Positions 10,546 to 22,500 of a stretch of 64,000 nucleotides of DNA are shown here, one piece after another (position 1 is the stretch's first letter; every line of letters begins with the position of its first letter). The position numbers were made by a program, and so were the translations under genes. The notes under the pieces were generated by a model. The model made no database searches. It saw only the letters and a program-made list of their open reading frames with translations, and was not told the DNA's origin. Origin of the DNA: Utricularia gibba (Eukaryota > Streptophyta > Magnoliopsida > Lamiales > Lentibulariaceae); contig NEEC01000019.1 in the NCBI GenBank assembly GCA_002189035.1, positions 868,001 through 932,000 on the forward strand, given 5' to 3'.

Positions 10546-13193
10546 GTTTTTTTTTTAGGTTTCGGAAAACCCTTCCGGTGGCTTATCTGGGGTCGATTTT
10601 GTTTTTTTTTTTCTTGAATAACATATGATACGAGAGCTCTGCACGTTTTTTGGAGTCTCTCGTTTCCATTTTCGATGACTTATTTGGAAATTGAACCATA
10701 AATTAAGTGTATTAAATTATAATACAAAATATATTGCCATAATTTGTTGGGGATGAATTCCTTTTATTTTAGAGAGGAGTAGCTGGAGCCACGAGTTCTA
10801 ATTCACCCGATTACACATGCACTTGAACTGTAAATGAGTACGAGTGATTTGCATTCGTATTCAACAAACACGAATTTCATTGGCATGTGACTTTAATTTA
10901 TATTTTTTATTTTAACTCATTCAATTTAACTTGTGACTCGACCAATGATGACCTGTGACTAGGTCTAAAAATGACTGTAAAATAATATTAATACATAAAA
11001 CACAATCATTTTGGCTTCAAAATTAAAGATACAAAATAAAAAGCTTTGACGTCAGCTTCTCCTTTTTTTAAGAATTTTTTTTGAGAAATAAAACTCGATT
11101 TATTGTCGCACGGAACCAAGGTAGGACAATAGTATAGTTAAAATATTTTTGTTTCCAAATACTTTCGCGAGCTTGTCTTCGCCTATTTTAAATTTAATTA
11201 AAGAATATAAATGAAATTACGGAATAAATAATATAAAATTGTAAAATGGTTGGAGCCCCACGCCTCTTAAAAATGCACTTTTCAAAAGCCGGGTATTAAA
11301 TTCATCGTCGCTTATCATTTATTACACAACCCCACGGTTAAATTATCCTATATTAAATAATATATATTAATATATGTTTTACTATATATTGAATATTTAA
11401 CAATTTTTTGATGAAATACAAATTTATCTATCAGATTCATTTATTTTAATCTTATAATAATACAGTATAATATTATCTTTTATATTCTAAAATAATTATC
11501 TATTGTAGATATGTTAGTAATAATATATATATATATATAATATTCAATCAAATACGTGATAATAGTAATTTTCTTTATAAAAAAACATTCATGTTTTTTA
11601 ATTCAATTATTTTTATATAAATTAATCTCATCAATATTTAATATTGAATAGAAAAACAAATGAACTCTAATATTTAATGAAATCTTGCAAGTCTCACTTC
11701 TGCGGTTTGCTGAATTAGGGTATGTTTTGTAATTTAAATTCGTGCTTAAATTTTGTAAAATGGAATCAGTTTTAAGATTATTTGAAATAGAATCAATTTA
11801 AAATTGTAAAATTATTTATGCGATAATATAAAATTATATTATAATACTTAATAAAATAAAAATATATAATAAAATATAATATAATAAATTAGTATATAAT
11901 TTAATATTATGATATAAATATATTTTTAAAATAAAAAGTAAATATTATAATTTTTTGAAGTTACTCACACAATCTGAATTTATGATTTTAATACACAATA
12001 TTTAAATATTAAAATCTTCAAAAATTAAATAAAATCATTTCAATAAATTATAAACCAGAGCAGACTTTTGGAATCCGAAAATGTGATAGATTCAAGGCAA
12101 TCGGGTGTGTTACAATGTAAGAAAATGGGAGTGTGTTGTAACAACCCAAGTCCTTGTAATTTATTGCAACAGAACCCGACCCAGATGCATTACCATGTGC
12201 GTGTTGTCCGAAAAAAGAAACGATCTTTGAGATATTTTTTGAGTAATGAAGAAGATTTGTTAGTTACCAGAAGCACAAGGCGAGCTACTCACTTTCCTAC
12301 TGTTAAAAAGCAGAGTCTCCTTTTTAAGGGTCATGAGCTTCCTTCTAAAACCGTCGCCTAGAAAAAAACCGACACCCCTCATCGGTGGGTGCCCATTCCG
12401 ACCAACCACAGCAGCAACGTGGTAGCAAAGCCCCTCATAGAAAAATTACAAAAAGTACGCAACATATTTAAATTCATTTGACAAAATATATTTACTCATT
12501 TGCAAAATATCTCAATTTTCAACATTATCGTAAATTAATATTAATACATTTGCAACTTTTAATAAGCATATTAATATGTCTTTTTATTTAGAAAAAACAA
12601 ATATTTCATTCTCAAATTTAGAAATCCTGGTATGAATAATTATGTATTTTTATCAATTAAATAAATGCTTAATCAATTAAGTTAATTTTTCTTGTTTTTA
12701 TAATAAAAGTAATTAATTTTATTAAATTAAATATTCGCATAAAATAATAAACTCAATTACGTAAGATTTTGATTTTTTTAATTAAATACCAATCAATAGA
12801 TATAATATTTTATTTTGTACGTTTAGAATGGATATAAATATTTTATAAAAAAACACTCTAATTCCATAAATAAAATATATAATTCATTTGATTATATATG
12901 TTTAATATAATCAAAGTTCGAAAAGGAAGAAAAATATAAATATATATTTTTTGAAACTTAAGAATGAATTATTGTTAATGAAATCATGAGTTATTTTTAT
13001 TGATATTTAAAAGATTAATTTCTTTGAAAAATATAGTATAATGTATTTATTATCGATACTAAATGTAATATAAAGTTAATTTATAAATAAATTTAAAATT
13101 AATGTATATTACAAGGATCTGAATAAATATTAAAGTAAATTACCAATATATTAAAAAGTGAGGTATTTTGCAAATCGCAAGCCCTCCTGTTGC
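10546..13193. other. AT-rich intergenic DNA with repeat copy
   Basis: Long AT-rich region holding one copy of the dispersed repeat described separately and a short (AT)n run at 11522-11539. A 97-codon plus ORF at 12068-12361 (with a Cys-containing N-terminus) has no family features that I recognise. Confidence 0.6.
11735..12060 (+). repeat. Dispersed AT-rich repeat family A, copy 1
   Basis: Shares with the other copies an ordered set of words: 'aaattttaaga', 'agaatcaattt aaaatt', 'taaaattatat', then a 'aatttaat-ttatgatata' core, then 'aataaaatcatttcaataaa'. The right end has 'ccagagcag'. Boundaries are approximate. It may be a non-autonomous transposon, since a weak inverted resemblance exists between 'tgttttgtaattta' at the left end and the complement of the right end. 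No coding capacity. Confidence 0.5.
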
Positions 13194-13200
13194 TATATAT
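13194..13200 (+). promoter_or_regulatory. TATA box of DIR1-like gene
   Basis: 'tatatat' lies 44-50 bp before the ATG at 13244, so the leader would be short. Confidence 0.55.
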
Positions 13201-13243
13201 ATGTGTGTGGAGATCGAAGAGACGAATCACAGTTACTGCCAAC

Positions 13244-13546
13244 ATGGGTCTGAGCGGCAAAGCTACGATTCTGGGCCTTGTTCTTTTGGTCGCCATCGCC
13301 GGGGTCGCCGATGCGCAGGTGGTGTGCAAGCTGACCATACCGGAGCTGCTGGAGTGCAGGCCTGCGGCCACCCCTCCCAATCCCCCGCCACCGTCGGCGG
13401 CCTGCTGCTCCGCCCTGGGCCACGCCGACTTCGGCTGCCTCTGCGGCTACAGAACCTCTCCCATCCTGCCGGGCCTCAACATCGATCCCGATCTCGCCCT
13501 CCAGCTTCCGGGCAAGTGTAAGATACCCAACGCACCTAAATGCTAA
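13244..13546 (+). CDS. DIR1-like lipid-transfer protein
   Basis: Intronless gene for a secreted 100-residue protein of the plant eight-cysteine (AAI/LTP) superfamily. Residues 1-24 are a signal peptide ending near VADAQ. The mature part has the full eight-Cys pattern C..C..CC..CLC..C..C, starting with VVCKLT and ending APKC, and a proline-rich NPPPPS segment. The last feature, the short length and an acidic middle resemble DIR1, the apoplastic lipid carrier of systemic acquired resistance, more than classical LTP1/LTP2. The start is set at 13244 because an upstream in-frame ATG (13190) overlaps the TATA box. The bound lipid is not predictable. Confidence 0.85.
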   Translation: MGLSGKATILGLVLLVAIAGVADAQVVCKLTIPELLECRPAATPPNPPPPSAACCSALGHADFGCLCGYRTSPILPGLNIDPDLALQLPGKCKIPNAPKC

Positions 13547-13984
13547 GATGCGCGTTGGACGAGGAGAATGAGAATAACAAGTGTGTTCAATGTCAGTCGG
13601 GTACTAAACTAAACTACTATTGCCACCCTGCCCAAAATCTCATGCTTTTCTGTCTGATCAAGCATCAACTATGCGAGTAATGAAGATTATCTTATGTGGG
13701 AAAATTTAGGTTATTAATGATTAAATAAATTATTATTTATATATTTATCATAAAAATTTGATAGGTGATTTTGATTTATCGAAAACATTATATTTGGTTG
13801 ATGGATATTAAGAGATTAAATAGAATTATAAAATGTTATTAGAATTGATTTTCAACAAAAAGAACGAAACAAAAACCATTAATTATATGAACGGGTGATT
13901 TAGAAAAATGAACACGATGACTCTATTTCTCACATATCAATTTTTTATGCATACGATGGTAAAATTTCTGATAAATCCTAGATG

Positions 13985-14575
13985 AGTCAGTTGTTATGAC
14001 TCTATTTTATGTTGTACTTTTTCCATCGTCTCGCAATGTACTGCATGTGGCTCCGGGACTGGTTCAGAGTGTATACGCAAAGCCCATCTTCTGGGATGAC
14101 AACCAATCTTGGATCGGTGGAGGTTGGCACCCGCTTCAAGTCTCCTGTCTTTCTGCCGGTGGATGCATCCCCGGTAATGCGAGGTATGATGGGACGACGG
14201 CAAAAATCCGACAAGGAAGGAGAGTTGGGCGCGGAAGCTTTTTGTACAAGCGAGCAGCCAGCCCATGGGTTGTCGTCCAGTGACTCCCAGCATCGAGGTG
14301 TAGTACCATCCCTGTCACTGATTCCATTCCCATACCAGATACCCATTTGGCTTTCCTGCGAGTAAGCTGCCGGCCGTTTCGGACATTCACCGGACGGGCC
14401 ACCCTCCCAGCCACAGGCCTCTTCCTTCCGGCAATCCCGGAGAAGGGGATTCGAAGCGCCACCGCTACTTGGTTAACAGACGAAGGTTGACAATTTGAAG
14501 AATTTTCCCATGTCATTTTCTGGAATAGTGGGAGAGCAACAAGCACAGATTTTCACGCGAATAAAGAATCCCGAT
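13985..14575. other. GC-rich island with overlapping ORFs, unidentified
   Basis: About 590 bases with clearly higher GC than the flanks and open frames of 95-136 codons on both strands. None matches a family I know. The minus frame ending near 14002 has the most protein-like composition (a segment RLVVIPEDGLCVY) but no convincing start or promoter. It could be a captured exon, an old retrocopy or an organelle-derived insertion. Confidence 0.4.
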
Positions 14576-14869
14576 TTTCCCAAGTACCTCATCGGTTTTT
14601 ACTAAATTAATTTTATTTAATATTGGCAAGCTTTAATGAAACATGAAATTAAAATTTAAAAATTAACTTTATAATTGATTTAATGTATTAAATTAACGGT
14701 TTAATTATTTTTAAATAAAAATAACTAAAAAATTATAAAAATATATTTTGTGTTTGAGATCTATATTACATATAATATAAAATAAAATTGGGTAATTAAT
14801 CATATTTATTAAATTAGAAATAAATATTAAAATCTACATAAATGTAATATAATCATTTTAATAAATTTA

Positions 14870-15060
14870 TGGAACAGAATATACTCATAATATTCACCTT
14901 TTGCATGTTCTAAAAATATATTTATATTATCACATTAAATTCAATAATAATTTAATTTTTTTAATTATATAATAAAAAATTGATCATTATCTTATAATTT
15001 ACTTGTATAATCTCAGAACTATTTTTATTTAAAAAAATATAATTGAATTATTTTGAACCA
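14870..15060 (-). repeat. Dispersed AT-rich repeat family A, copy 2
   Basis: In reverse orientation it contains the core 'ctaaaaatatatttatat' followed by 'cacattaaatt' and 'aataatttaat', matching the complement of copy 3. Ends are uncertain. Confidence 0.4.
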
Positions 15061-15959
15061 CGAATCATATTTCAGATAACCATCAATATATATTCAACAG
15101 AATTACAATTGTATCGTAATTAAATTTGTTATGTGTCAATCATTTATTATAAATATTGAATTAAATTCGATAAAACTATCGTATAATTGATTTGGATCCT
15201 GAATAATTCATGAAATTAGTTCACGGTTTTTTTGATTATTTAAAATGTTGATGGACCGTGAGATTCAAAATTCGAATTTTGGGGATGTCGCCGATTTTCT
15301 TCATATATATATACAATCTAAGATTCTTTTACAGGTATTTTTTAAAGCAAAAAAATTGTTAAAAATAGTATTTATTAAAACCCAACGAGGGAGATTATTG
15401 AAAGTACCGGAAACAGGTACCAATAATAATTGAGCATAGCTCGGCGCGGCTCGGCTAGCTGCGGCGACTGCTCCGCTGGGCAGGGCAGCAGCATTTTATT
15501 GATCAGCGGGCCCACAGTCAATTAAAGAAACTTTCCATGTCACAATCATTTTAATTGACACCACCCCACACATGTCCAAAAGCTTTTTTTGAATTTCCAT
15601 TAATTGCAACGTAATTAAGGAACCGTTTTATGCGAATTTTTAAGAAAACAAATTATTAAATCAACGGAAAATAACAAATTGTGGTCACTGTGTCACTTTA
15701 CTTGAAAGTGGTCCCTGGCGCATGGGGTTTTGGGACTGGTGGACTGCGAGGCAGGGAATCAAAACCCGAGTGCACAATTTTCGAAGCCCTTGTACCTCTT
15801 CCATTATTACTACGACTACTTTTTCACTGTTCATGACGTCACCAGTTGTGTTCGGGATTCTCACTTCCCATTCCGGTAAAAATGGGGGGACTTCTTAATA
15901 AAAATAAATTTAAAAACAATTAAATTTTACAAGATTCAAGTGAAAGATGGGATTTTATT

Positions 15960-16350
15960 CAGTTTAAGGTCGCGCTTAATATTACGTAGAATAAAAATTA
16001 ATTTTAAGATTTTATAAATAGAATCAGTTTAAAATTATAAAACTATTTTATGGAATAACATAAAATTATATTAATAAATTAATAAAATAATGTATATTAT
16101 AAATTTTAATACATTAAATTATTGTATAATTTAATGTGATGATATAAATATATTTTTAGAGTATACAGAAATGAATATGATAATTTTCTAATTAATCTAT
16201 TATTTAATCTCTAAACATAGATTTACGAAATTCATAATTTATGAGTTTAATCACATAATATGAATTTTTAATTTATTGCAAATGACTAAAATTTAGAATT
16301 CTCAAAATTAAATAAAATCATTTTAAAAAAAATATTAAAACAGAGCAGGC
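15960..16350 (+). repeat. Dispersed AT-rich repeat family A, copy 3
   Basis: The best-preserved copy: 'agaatcagtttaaaatt', 'ggaataacataaaattatat', 'atttaatgtgatgatataaa', 'aaaattaaataaaatcattt' and the right-end word 'cagagcag' shared with copy 1. Boundaries are approximate. Confidence 0.55.
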
Positions 16351-16848
16351 GCATTTTGATTTCGAAGGTGATTGAATTAAAAAAAGCAAATGAACAGTGA
16401 AAAAAACATTTATCAAAATATTTATAATTAAGAATTCGGACACGATTCGATCATGATTTAATATCGTTTGACCATATTTTAATATTTTTATAATAAATTG
16501 TTTTGAAATGATTCAACCATGATGTAAGTCGATTGACCCTATCAAATTATAAACTATTTATAGAATTATTTCATTTATTTTTTTTACAATTTAAAATACT
16601 ATTTATCGGTCATGTTCTTGCACACGAAAAGTCCCCTCGAGTCACGGGTAAAGTAAAACCCGGGAAGAAACCGTGACCGGGAAATCCCCTGAGATCTTGT
16701 GGCCCAACGCGAGCTGAGTCCTCGCAATCACCGGCTTCGTCGGTGGCCACGGCGGAGAGCACGCACCTGCGCAAACTTGTCTTATTGACCTTTTTTTCAT
16801 CTAGCGTAATTTGTAAGAATGTCGAATTTAAAAATAATTTATTTTATT

Positions 16849-17000
16849 TATAAAATACCGGTAGCGGACGTCGTTGTGTCGAGCTGGCAGAGTAAGAACG
16901 AGAAGCTGAAGACAACATGGGGCGCCTGTATGGTGGTGTGGCCATGGCCATGAACATGGTCATGGTCATGATGTTACATGCCACATTTGCGTGCCGGTGA
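16849..17000 (+). other. Orphan promoter and signal-peptide exon
   Basis: A TATA box ('tataaaat', about 16850) is followed by a leader ending 'gaagacaac' and an ATG at 16917. The short frame codes for a signal-peptide-like sequence starting MGRLYGGVAMAM and ending HATFACR, then stops at 17000. A GT donor ('cg/gtgaat') lies exactly before the stop, so this could be exon 1 of a secreted protein gene such as a phytocyanin whose remaining exons are lost or unrecognised. I found no convincing exon 2. Confidence 0.3.
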
Positions 17001-18773
17001 ATGGGAATTGAAGGAGACGTGACACCCAACATAAATTCTACCATGATTTACTTTATTTATTTTTACTGGCTTTCCGTGAAGCTCATCCACAACCACAACC
17101 TCATGCATATGTTGATGATGTACCATGCTTTTACCATTCAATGGCCATGTCATGTCGGTCGCACAAGGATCAAATGTGTGGTGGCCCACTCTTTCCATAG
17201 AATATACATATTTGAAGTGGGCCGAAGTCCCCTTGACTGCGGTGGGCCAGGGTCAACCCTTTTGACTGGCTCGGCTCATGGATGACGGGTGGGTTTGTCC
17301 CGTTTCTATTTTGATTAAAAAAATTATCCTTGTAATTAAAAAAATATATATCTGATTTAGGAATTGGAGGGACACGATTATTAGAATTTACCATTTTTAA
17401 AAAACATGAGAAGAACAACAACCAACGAGGGCCGTTAGATCTCCCCTTCGATCGTCGTGGGGCCTACTGCTTTCAAAACCCTAGTCCTCCGCAGCCGACA
17501 CCGACACCGACACGCCCTTCTTGATTAGGTTTTATTTATTTATTTTTTATTTTGATTTAATGAGGGATTTTTGAAAGGGTCAATTTATTGGTACAAAAAA
17601 AAACAATATTTCACATCAATAAATAAAAATACAACAAGAATCTATGTTTATAACCTAATATGGTTCGATGGGTTCGAGCCACTGGAATAATGAATACAAC
17701 AATTATTTTTTATTATAATTTATAAATATATTTGTTTATTTCTTGTTTTATCTATTATTTTATTATAAAAGTATCAATCGGATAGATAGATAAGTTTTTC
17801 AATTAAAAAAACAGATGTCAAGTAAGAAAAATAAGAATAAATAAGTAAATCCTAAATAGTGTGCGAAGTGATGTAAATTGGTATTTTTAAACAATTATAT
17901 AAGTTAATTATCATTTTTTAATTCTGTATTTAAAAGTAGTAATTTTTTACTATTTTTCATCAAAGAAATAAAAAAATGGTAAATGAATGATATCTTAAAT
18001 GGGAAGAACAATGATTGGCCTATTCTTTAATTTAAAACTTTATTTTAAATTATATAGAATAGACATAGTTTTAAAATTATGTAAGTAGAATTATTTTTAG
18101 ATCGCAAAACTATTTGTGAGATAACATAATATTATATTATAAATTTAATAAAATAAAATAATTATTATAAAGTTTAATATATTATATTATTATATAATTT
18201 AATGTTATGACATAAATGTATTTTTAGAATAGTTAACAATTTAATATAATTTTTATAATTAATATTTTATTTAATCCTTATGAAGTTTATTATGTAATTT
18301 CAATATATAATTTTACTATGTAACGTTTAAAGATTAAATTTTAAAAAATTAAACATAATCAATTCAATAAAAAATATAAAAACATCACCGATGACGTGGG
18401 GAATAAAAGATTGGGGTGATTATTAAAAAAACAGTTTTTTTAGTGAAAGACGGTCTGATTTGACTGGGGGCGATTCTTGCATTATAAAGAATAGTTGGAC
18501 TTGGCCCATTAATTTAATTATTTTAAAAATGGTGAGGTTACGTGTATCGTACAGCTAGCGGAAGCCGAGGCCTGGGAATCCCTAGCCGATAAGCCCGCCA
18601 TATCTGCACGGGGCCCGGGCTATCATGCACGTTATCGCGATGATAAGAAGCTGTACGTCTCTGGTGATAAGTAGGGTGGCTTATCTCCGTCTCTGAGTTG
18701 CCTGCTCCGAAAAAAATCTCCTATTATCTGCGGAGTAGTGTCGGTGTTTTAAGACATTTTCTTTCTTCCCAAC
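17001..18773. other. Intergenic DNA upstream of TOPLESS
   Basis: Mostly AT-rich. It includes a telo-box word 'aaaccctag' near 17478 in a GC-richer patch, repeat family A copy 4, and a GC-rich stretch at 18540-18700 that is probably the TOPLESS promoter. Confidence 0.5.
18010..18390 (+). repeat. Dispersed AT-rich repeat family A, copy 4
   Basis: Contains 'gtagaattatttttagat', 'gataacataatattatat' and 'taatttaatgttatgacata' in the same order as copies 1 and 3. Confidence 0.5.
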
Positions 18774-18781
18774 CATAAATA
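18774..18781 (+). promoter_or_regulatory. Probable TATA box of TOPLESS gene
   Basis: 'cataaata' in front of a CT-rich leader. The start codon is 795 bp further on, which implies an intron in the 5' UTR; a likely acceptor is 'ttcgcag' ending at 19527. The donor is unclear. Confidence 0.45.
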
Positions 18782-19575
18782 GAGAGACGCTCTTGAGGTA
18801 TATATACAGAGAGTGTGTTTCGCACCTCTCCCTCTGTTCTGTTCAATTGGGTCGTGGTCGCTCTCCCTCCACGGATCTCCCTCGGCTGTACTTTTTCTTC
18901 ACTTATTTCTTCCGCTACAGGGAAATACTTGCATCTTGGGATGTTTCAGTTCAAACTGGGTTTGAAAAAGTTGTTTTCTTTTCTTTTGTGTAATTGGAAA
19001 TTTTGATAGGCCTTCTTTGTTTTTACTCTATGAGTGTTAGTTAATACGCCAACAAATTATTGACTTTGCTTTTTTTTTTTTTTTGTTGGGTTACTTTTTC
19101 TCTTGTTTCCCCTTTTCTCGCATCTGGGATTCTTTCGGAAGCTCCTTTCGCCGTCCTGATACGTTGAATTTGGGATTTTTCCGTTCTTTTTGAACCTTTG
19201 AAATCTGTATTTTCTGTGGTGGGCGTGTGCTCATCTGTTGCCAAGCCTGGAGTTTCTCTGTTATGAGATTAATTCCCATTATCCTGTGTTTGTGTATGAT
19301 GTTTTCCCCTCTTTTCCCAGTTCTTGTCTGATTTTGTTTTGCTATAAATGTTAAGTGGTTGGTGTTTGTCGGAATTTAATCTATTAGCGAGTTGCTTCAT
19401 CGATTTTTTTTAAAGAATGGCATGTTTGCAATTAAATAAGACCACTAGTAGCTGACCGTTTCATTAATTGTTTTTTTTTCTCTGTTCCTCTCTTCCCTTA
19501 TAATAGTTTTCTTCTGGGTCTTCGCAGATCTGTTACTGAACGTATTTTCTGAAGTTTGAACAAGATTTTGCTGGA

Positions 19576-22500
19576 ATGTCTTCTCTCAGTAGGGAGCTCG
19601 TTTTCTTGATCTTACAGTTTCTCGATGAAGAGAAGTTTAAAGAGACTGTTCACAAGTAGGGACTTCTATTATGTAGCTTTGAAAGTCGTTAGGATACAGT
19701 AATGATTATGCCATTGTTCTACCAGGCTTGAACAAGAATCTGGGTTCTATTTTAACATGAAGTATTTCGAAGATGAAGTGCAAAATGGTAACTGGGAGGA
19801 GGTGGAGAGATACCTCTCTGGATTCACTAAAGTGGATGATAATCGTTACTCGATGAAGATATTTTTCGAGATTAGGAAACAGAAGTATCTTGAGGCTTTG
19901 GACAGGTAAAAGTAGAATTGGGCTATCAAAACTGTGTCTTGTTATTTAATCAACCTTATTGTACATAGGCATGATCGTTCCAAAGCCGTTGACATCCTTG
20001 TGAAGGATCTTAAAGTTTTTGCATCTTTTAATGAGGACCTCTTTAAAGAGATTACGCAGCTTCTGACCTTAGAGAACTTCAGGTATTTTTGAAATATCAT
20101 GTATAGTCAAAAGTATTTGGAAGAGAGGATTCATTTGAGATAAGTATGCTGTTGCAGAGAAAATGAACAGCTTTCCAAGTATGGGGATACCAAATCTGCA
20201 CGCTCTATGATGCTTGTTGAATTGAAGAAGTTGATTGAGGCAAACCCATTATTTCGTGAAAAGTTACAGTTTCCAAACCTCAGAAGTTCGAGATTGAGAA
20301 CCCTGATAAATCAAAGGTGCGTGCCAATCAGTTGCATGTTCTTTCTAATGCTTTTGAAAAGTGTACTGAAAATGATTTAAGATACTTTTTGGTGGTGTGA
20401 CTTATCTCCAATAAAAAAGATGAAGTTTGTTTAACATGTCATGGATCTTCTGAACCCTTTGTTAAGATACTACCTCCTACTGTTGTGCTTCGTATACTAA
20501 CCTCATGTTTATCCATTTTCAGCTTAAACTGGCAGCACCAACTGTGCAAGAATCCTAGGCCAAATCCAGATATTAAAACTCTTTTTGTTGACCATTCCTG
20601 CGGGCAACCAAATGGTGCACATGCACCGTCCCCGGCAAACAATCCCTTATTTGGAGGAGCTGTGCCAAAACCTGGTGGTTTCCCTTCTTTGGGTGCTCAT
20701 GTGGTTGGTGTACGCTATTCTAGAACCTGTTTCTTTTTCTAATATCCTTGTGGTACATAATTGATGTCACCAATTCTTGATTACATGGCAGCCGTTCCAG
20801 CCTGGTCTGGCACCAATTCCAACTCCTCTAGCTGGTTGGATGTCTGCTCCACCTGCAGGAACTCACCCTTCTGTTTCTGGTGGGCCTATAGCTCTCGGTG
20901 CACCACCGATACCTGGTACATATTCTTCAACAGAATTCATATGTGATGCTGGTTGTCTTTGTAACAATTCTTTTCTGCTTCTTGCTATATGCAGCCGTCC
21001 TCAAGCATCCTAGGACTCCACCAGCAAATTTATCTGTTGATTTTCCATCTGCTGATTCAGAACATTCAAGTAAAAGGGCTAGGCCATTAGGAATCTCTGA
21101 TGAGGTAATTAACTGCTTTCTGTTTCTGAACTTCTATTGGATTGTAAAAACTTGGGAAAGTTTCTGTTCCTGAACGTAAATGGGGTTATGCAGGTGAATC
21201 TTCCTTTTCCTGGACATGTCACCCACAGTCTGGGCTCCAATACCCCAGATGAATTGCCTAAGACGGTAGCACGCACATTGAATCAAGGATCGTCTCCAAT
21301 GAGCATGGATTTTCATCCTGTCCAACAGACTCTGCTTCTAGGTTGAACTTTAGCTCTCAGTTGAAAGTTTTGATTTTTTTTGGGTGGTTATTAACTTGTT
21401 ACACTTCGTGGGACGCAGTTGGCACCGATGTGGGTGATATTGGGTTGTGGGAAGTTGGCTTGCGTGAGAGGCTAGTTCATAAGAACTTTAAAGTTCGGGA
21501 TCTGAGTGCTTGTTCAATGCCTTTACAGGTAACATTGGTGTTGATCATCATTTGCTCTGATCCTTTTTTTTTTTGACTTTGAACTTAGCTTGGAGATGTA
21601 TGTTTTGCTATTGTGCAGACTGCCCTGGTGAAAGATCCAGGTGTTTCAGTGAATCGTGTGATATGGAGTCCTGATGGGTCTTTGTTTGGTTGGGATTTTT
21701 TTTTGTACTTAAATAGTATTTCTTTTAATGAAGTCATCAAAATCTTAATGTTTTATCTTAATTCAACAGGAGTTGCGTACTCAAGGCATCTCGTACAGGT
21801 TTTCTCTTATCATGGAAATGATGATGTCCGTCATCATCTGGAGGTATATACATATTTTTTTCTATAGCGAATAGTAAGAAGCATTCTAATATTTTATCTG
21901 ATTCTGGCAGATTGATGCACATGTGGGTGGTGTCAATGATATCGCATTTTCAGTCCCCAATAAGCAACTTTGTGTTGTAACCTGCGGAGATGACAAGCTT
22001 ATCAAGGTTTGTTGAATATACTTAATAATATTTGTGACTGCATGTTACCAAATGGAAATATGTTAATGTGAGTGTCTGTGCCTAGGTGTGGGATGCCTCT
22101 AATGGTGCTAAACTATATACATTTGAAGGCCACGAGCACTCTGTGTATTCAGTCTGCCCACACCACAAAGAGAATATTCAGGTGAATTGAGTGATTCAAC
22201 AACTTTTTTTTTCCTCTAATGATATGAAGTTTCAAGAGAGATCCTTTTTTTTACTGATTATCGCTTCTTTATTACCTTAATTAATCATGTATTTGCTTGG
22301 TTCGTAGTTCATATTTTCTACAGCATTAGATGGGAAGATTAAGGCCTGGTTATATGACAACCAAGGATCTCGAGTGGACTATGATGCGCCAGGTCGGTGG
22401 TGCACAACAATGGCATACAGTACTGATGGGACAAGGTAGGGATGATCTGAAGGGAAAATGTTCAGTGTTGCTGTCAGCGTATTCAACCAAGTTTCAAACT

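Larger units (their letters stand above)
14576..16848. other. AT-rich intergenic DNA with two repeat copies
   Basis: It holds copies of repeat family A (below), a small GC-rich patch at 15432-15500 and another at 16620-16780. No supported gene. Confidence 0.55.

Noticed and set aside
12068-12361. 97-codon ORF with Cys near the N-terminus
   Set aside because: No promoter, no family resemblance and an AT-rich context.
17640-17690. tRNA-like 'gggttcgagcc' word
   Set aside because: No acceptor stem, D arm or anticodon arm can be formed around it.
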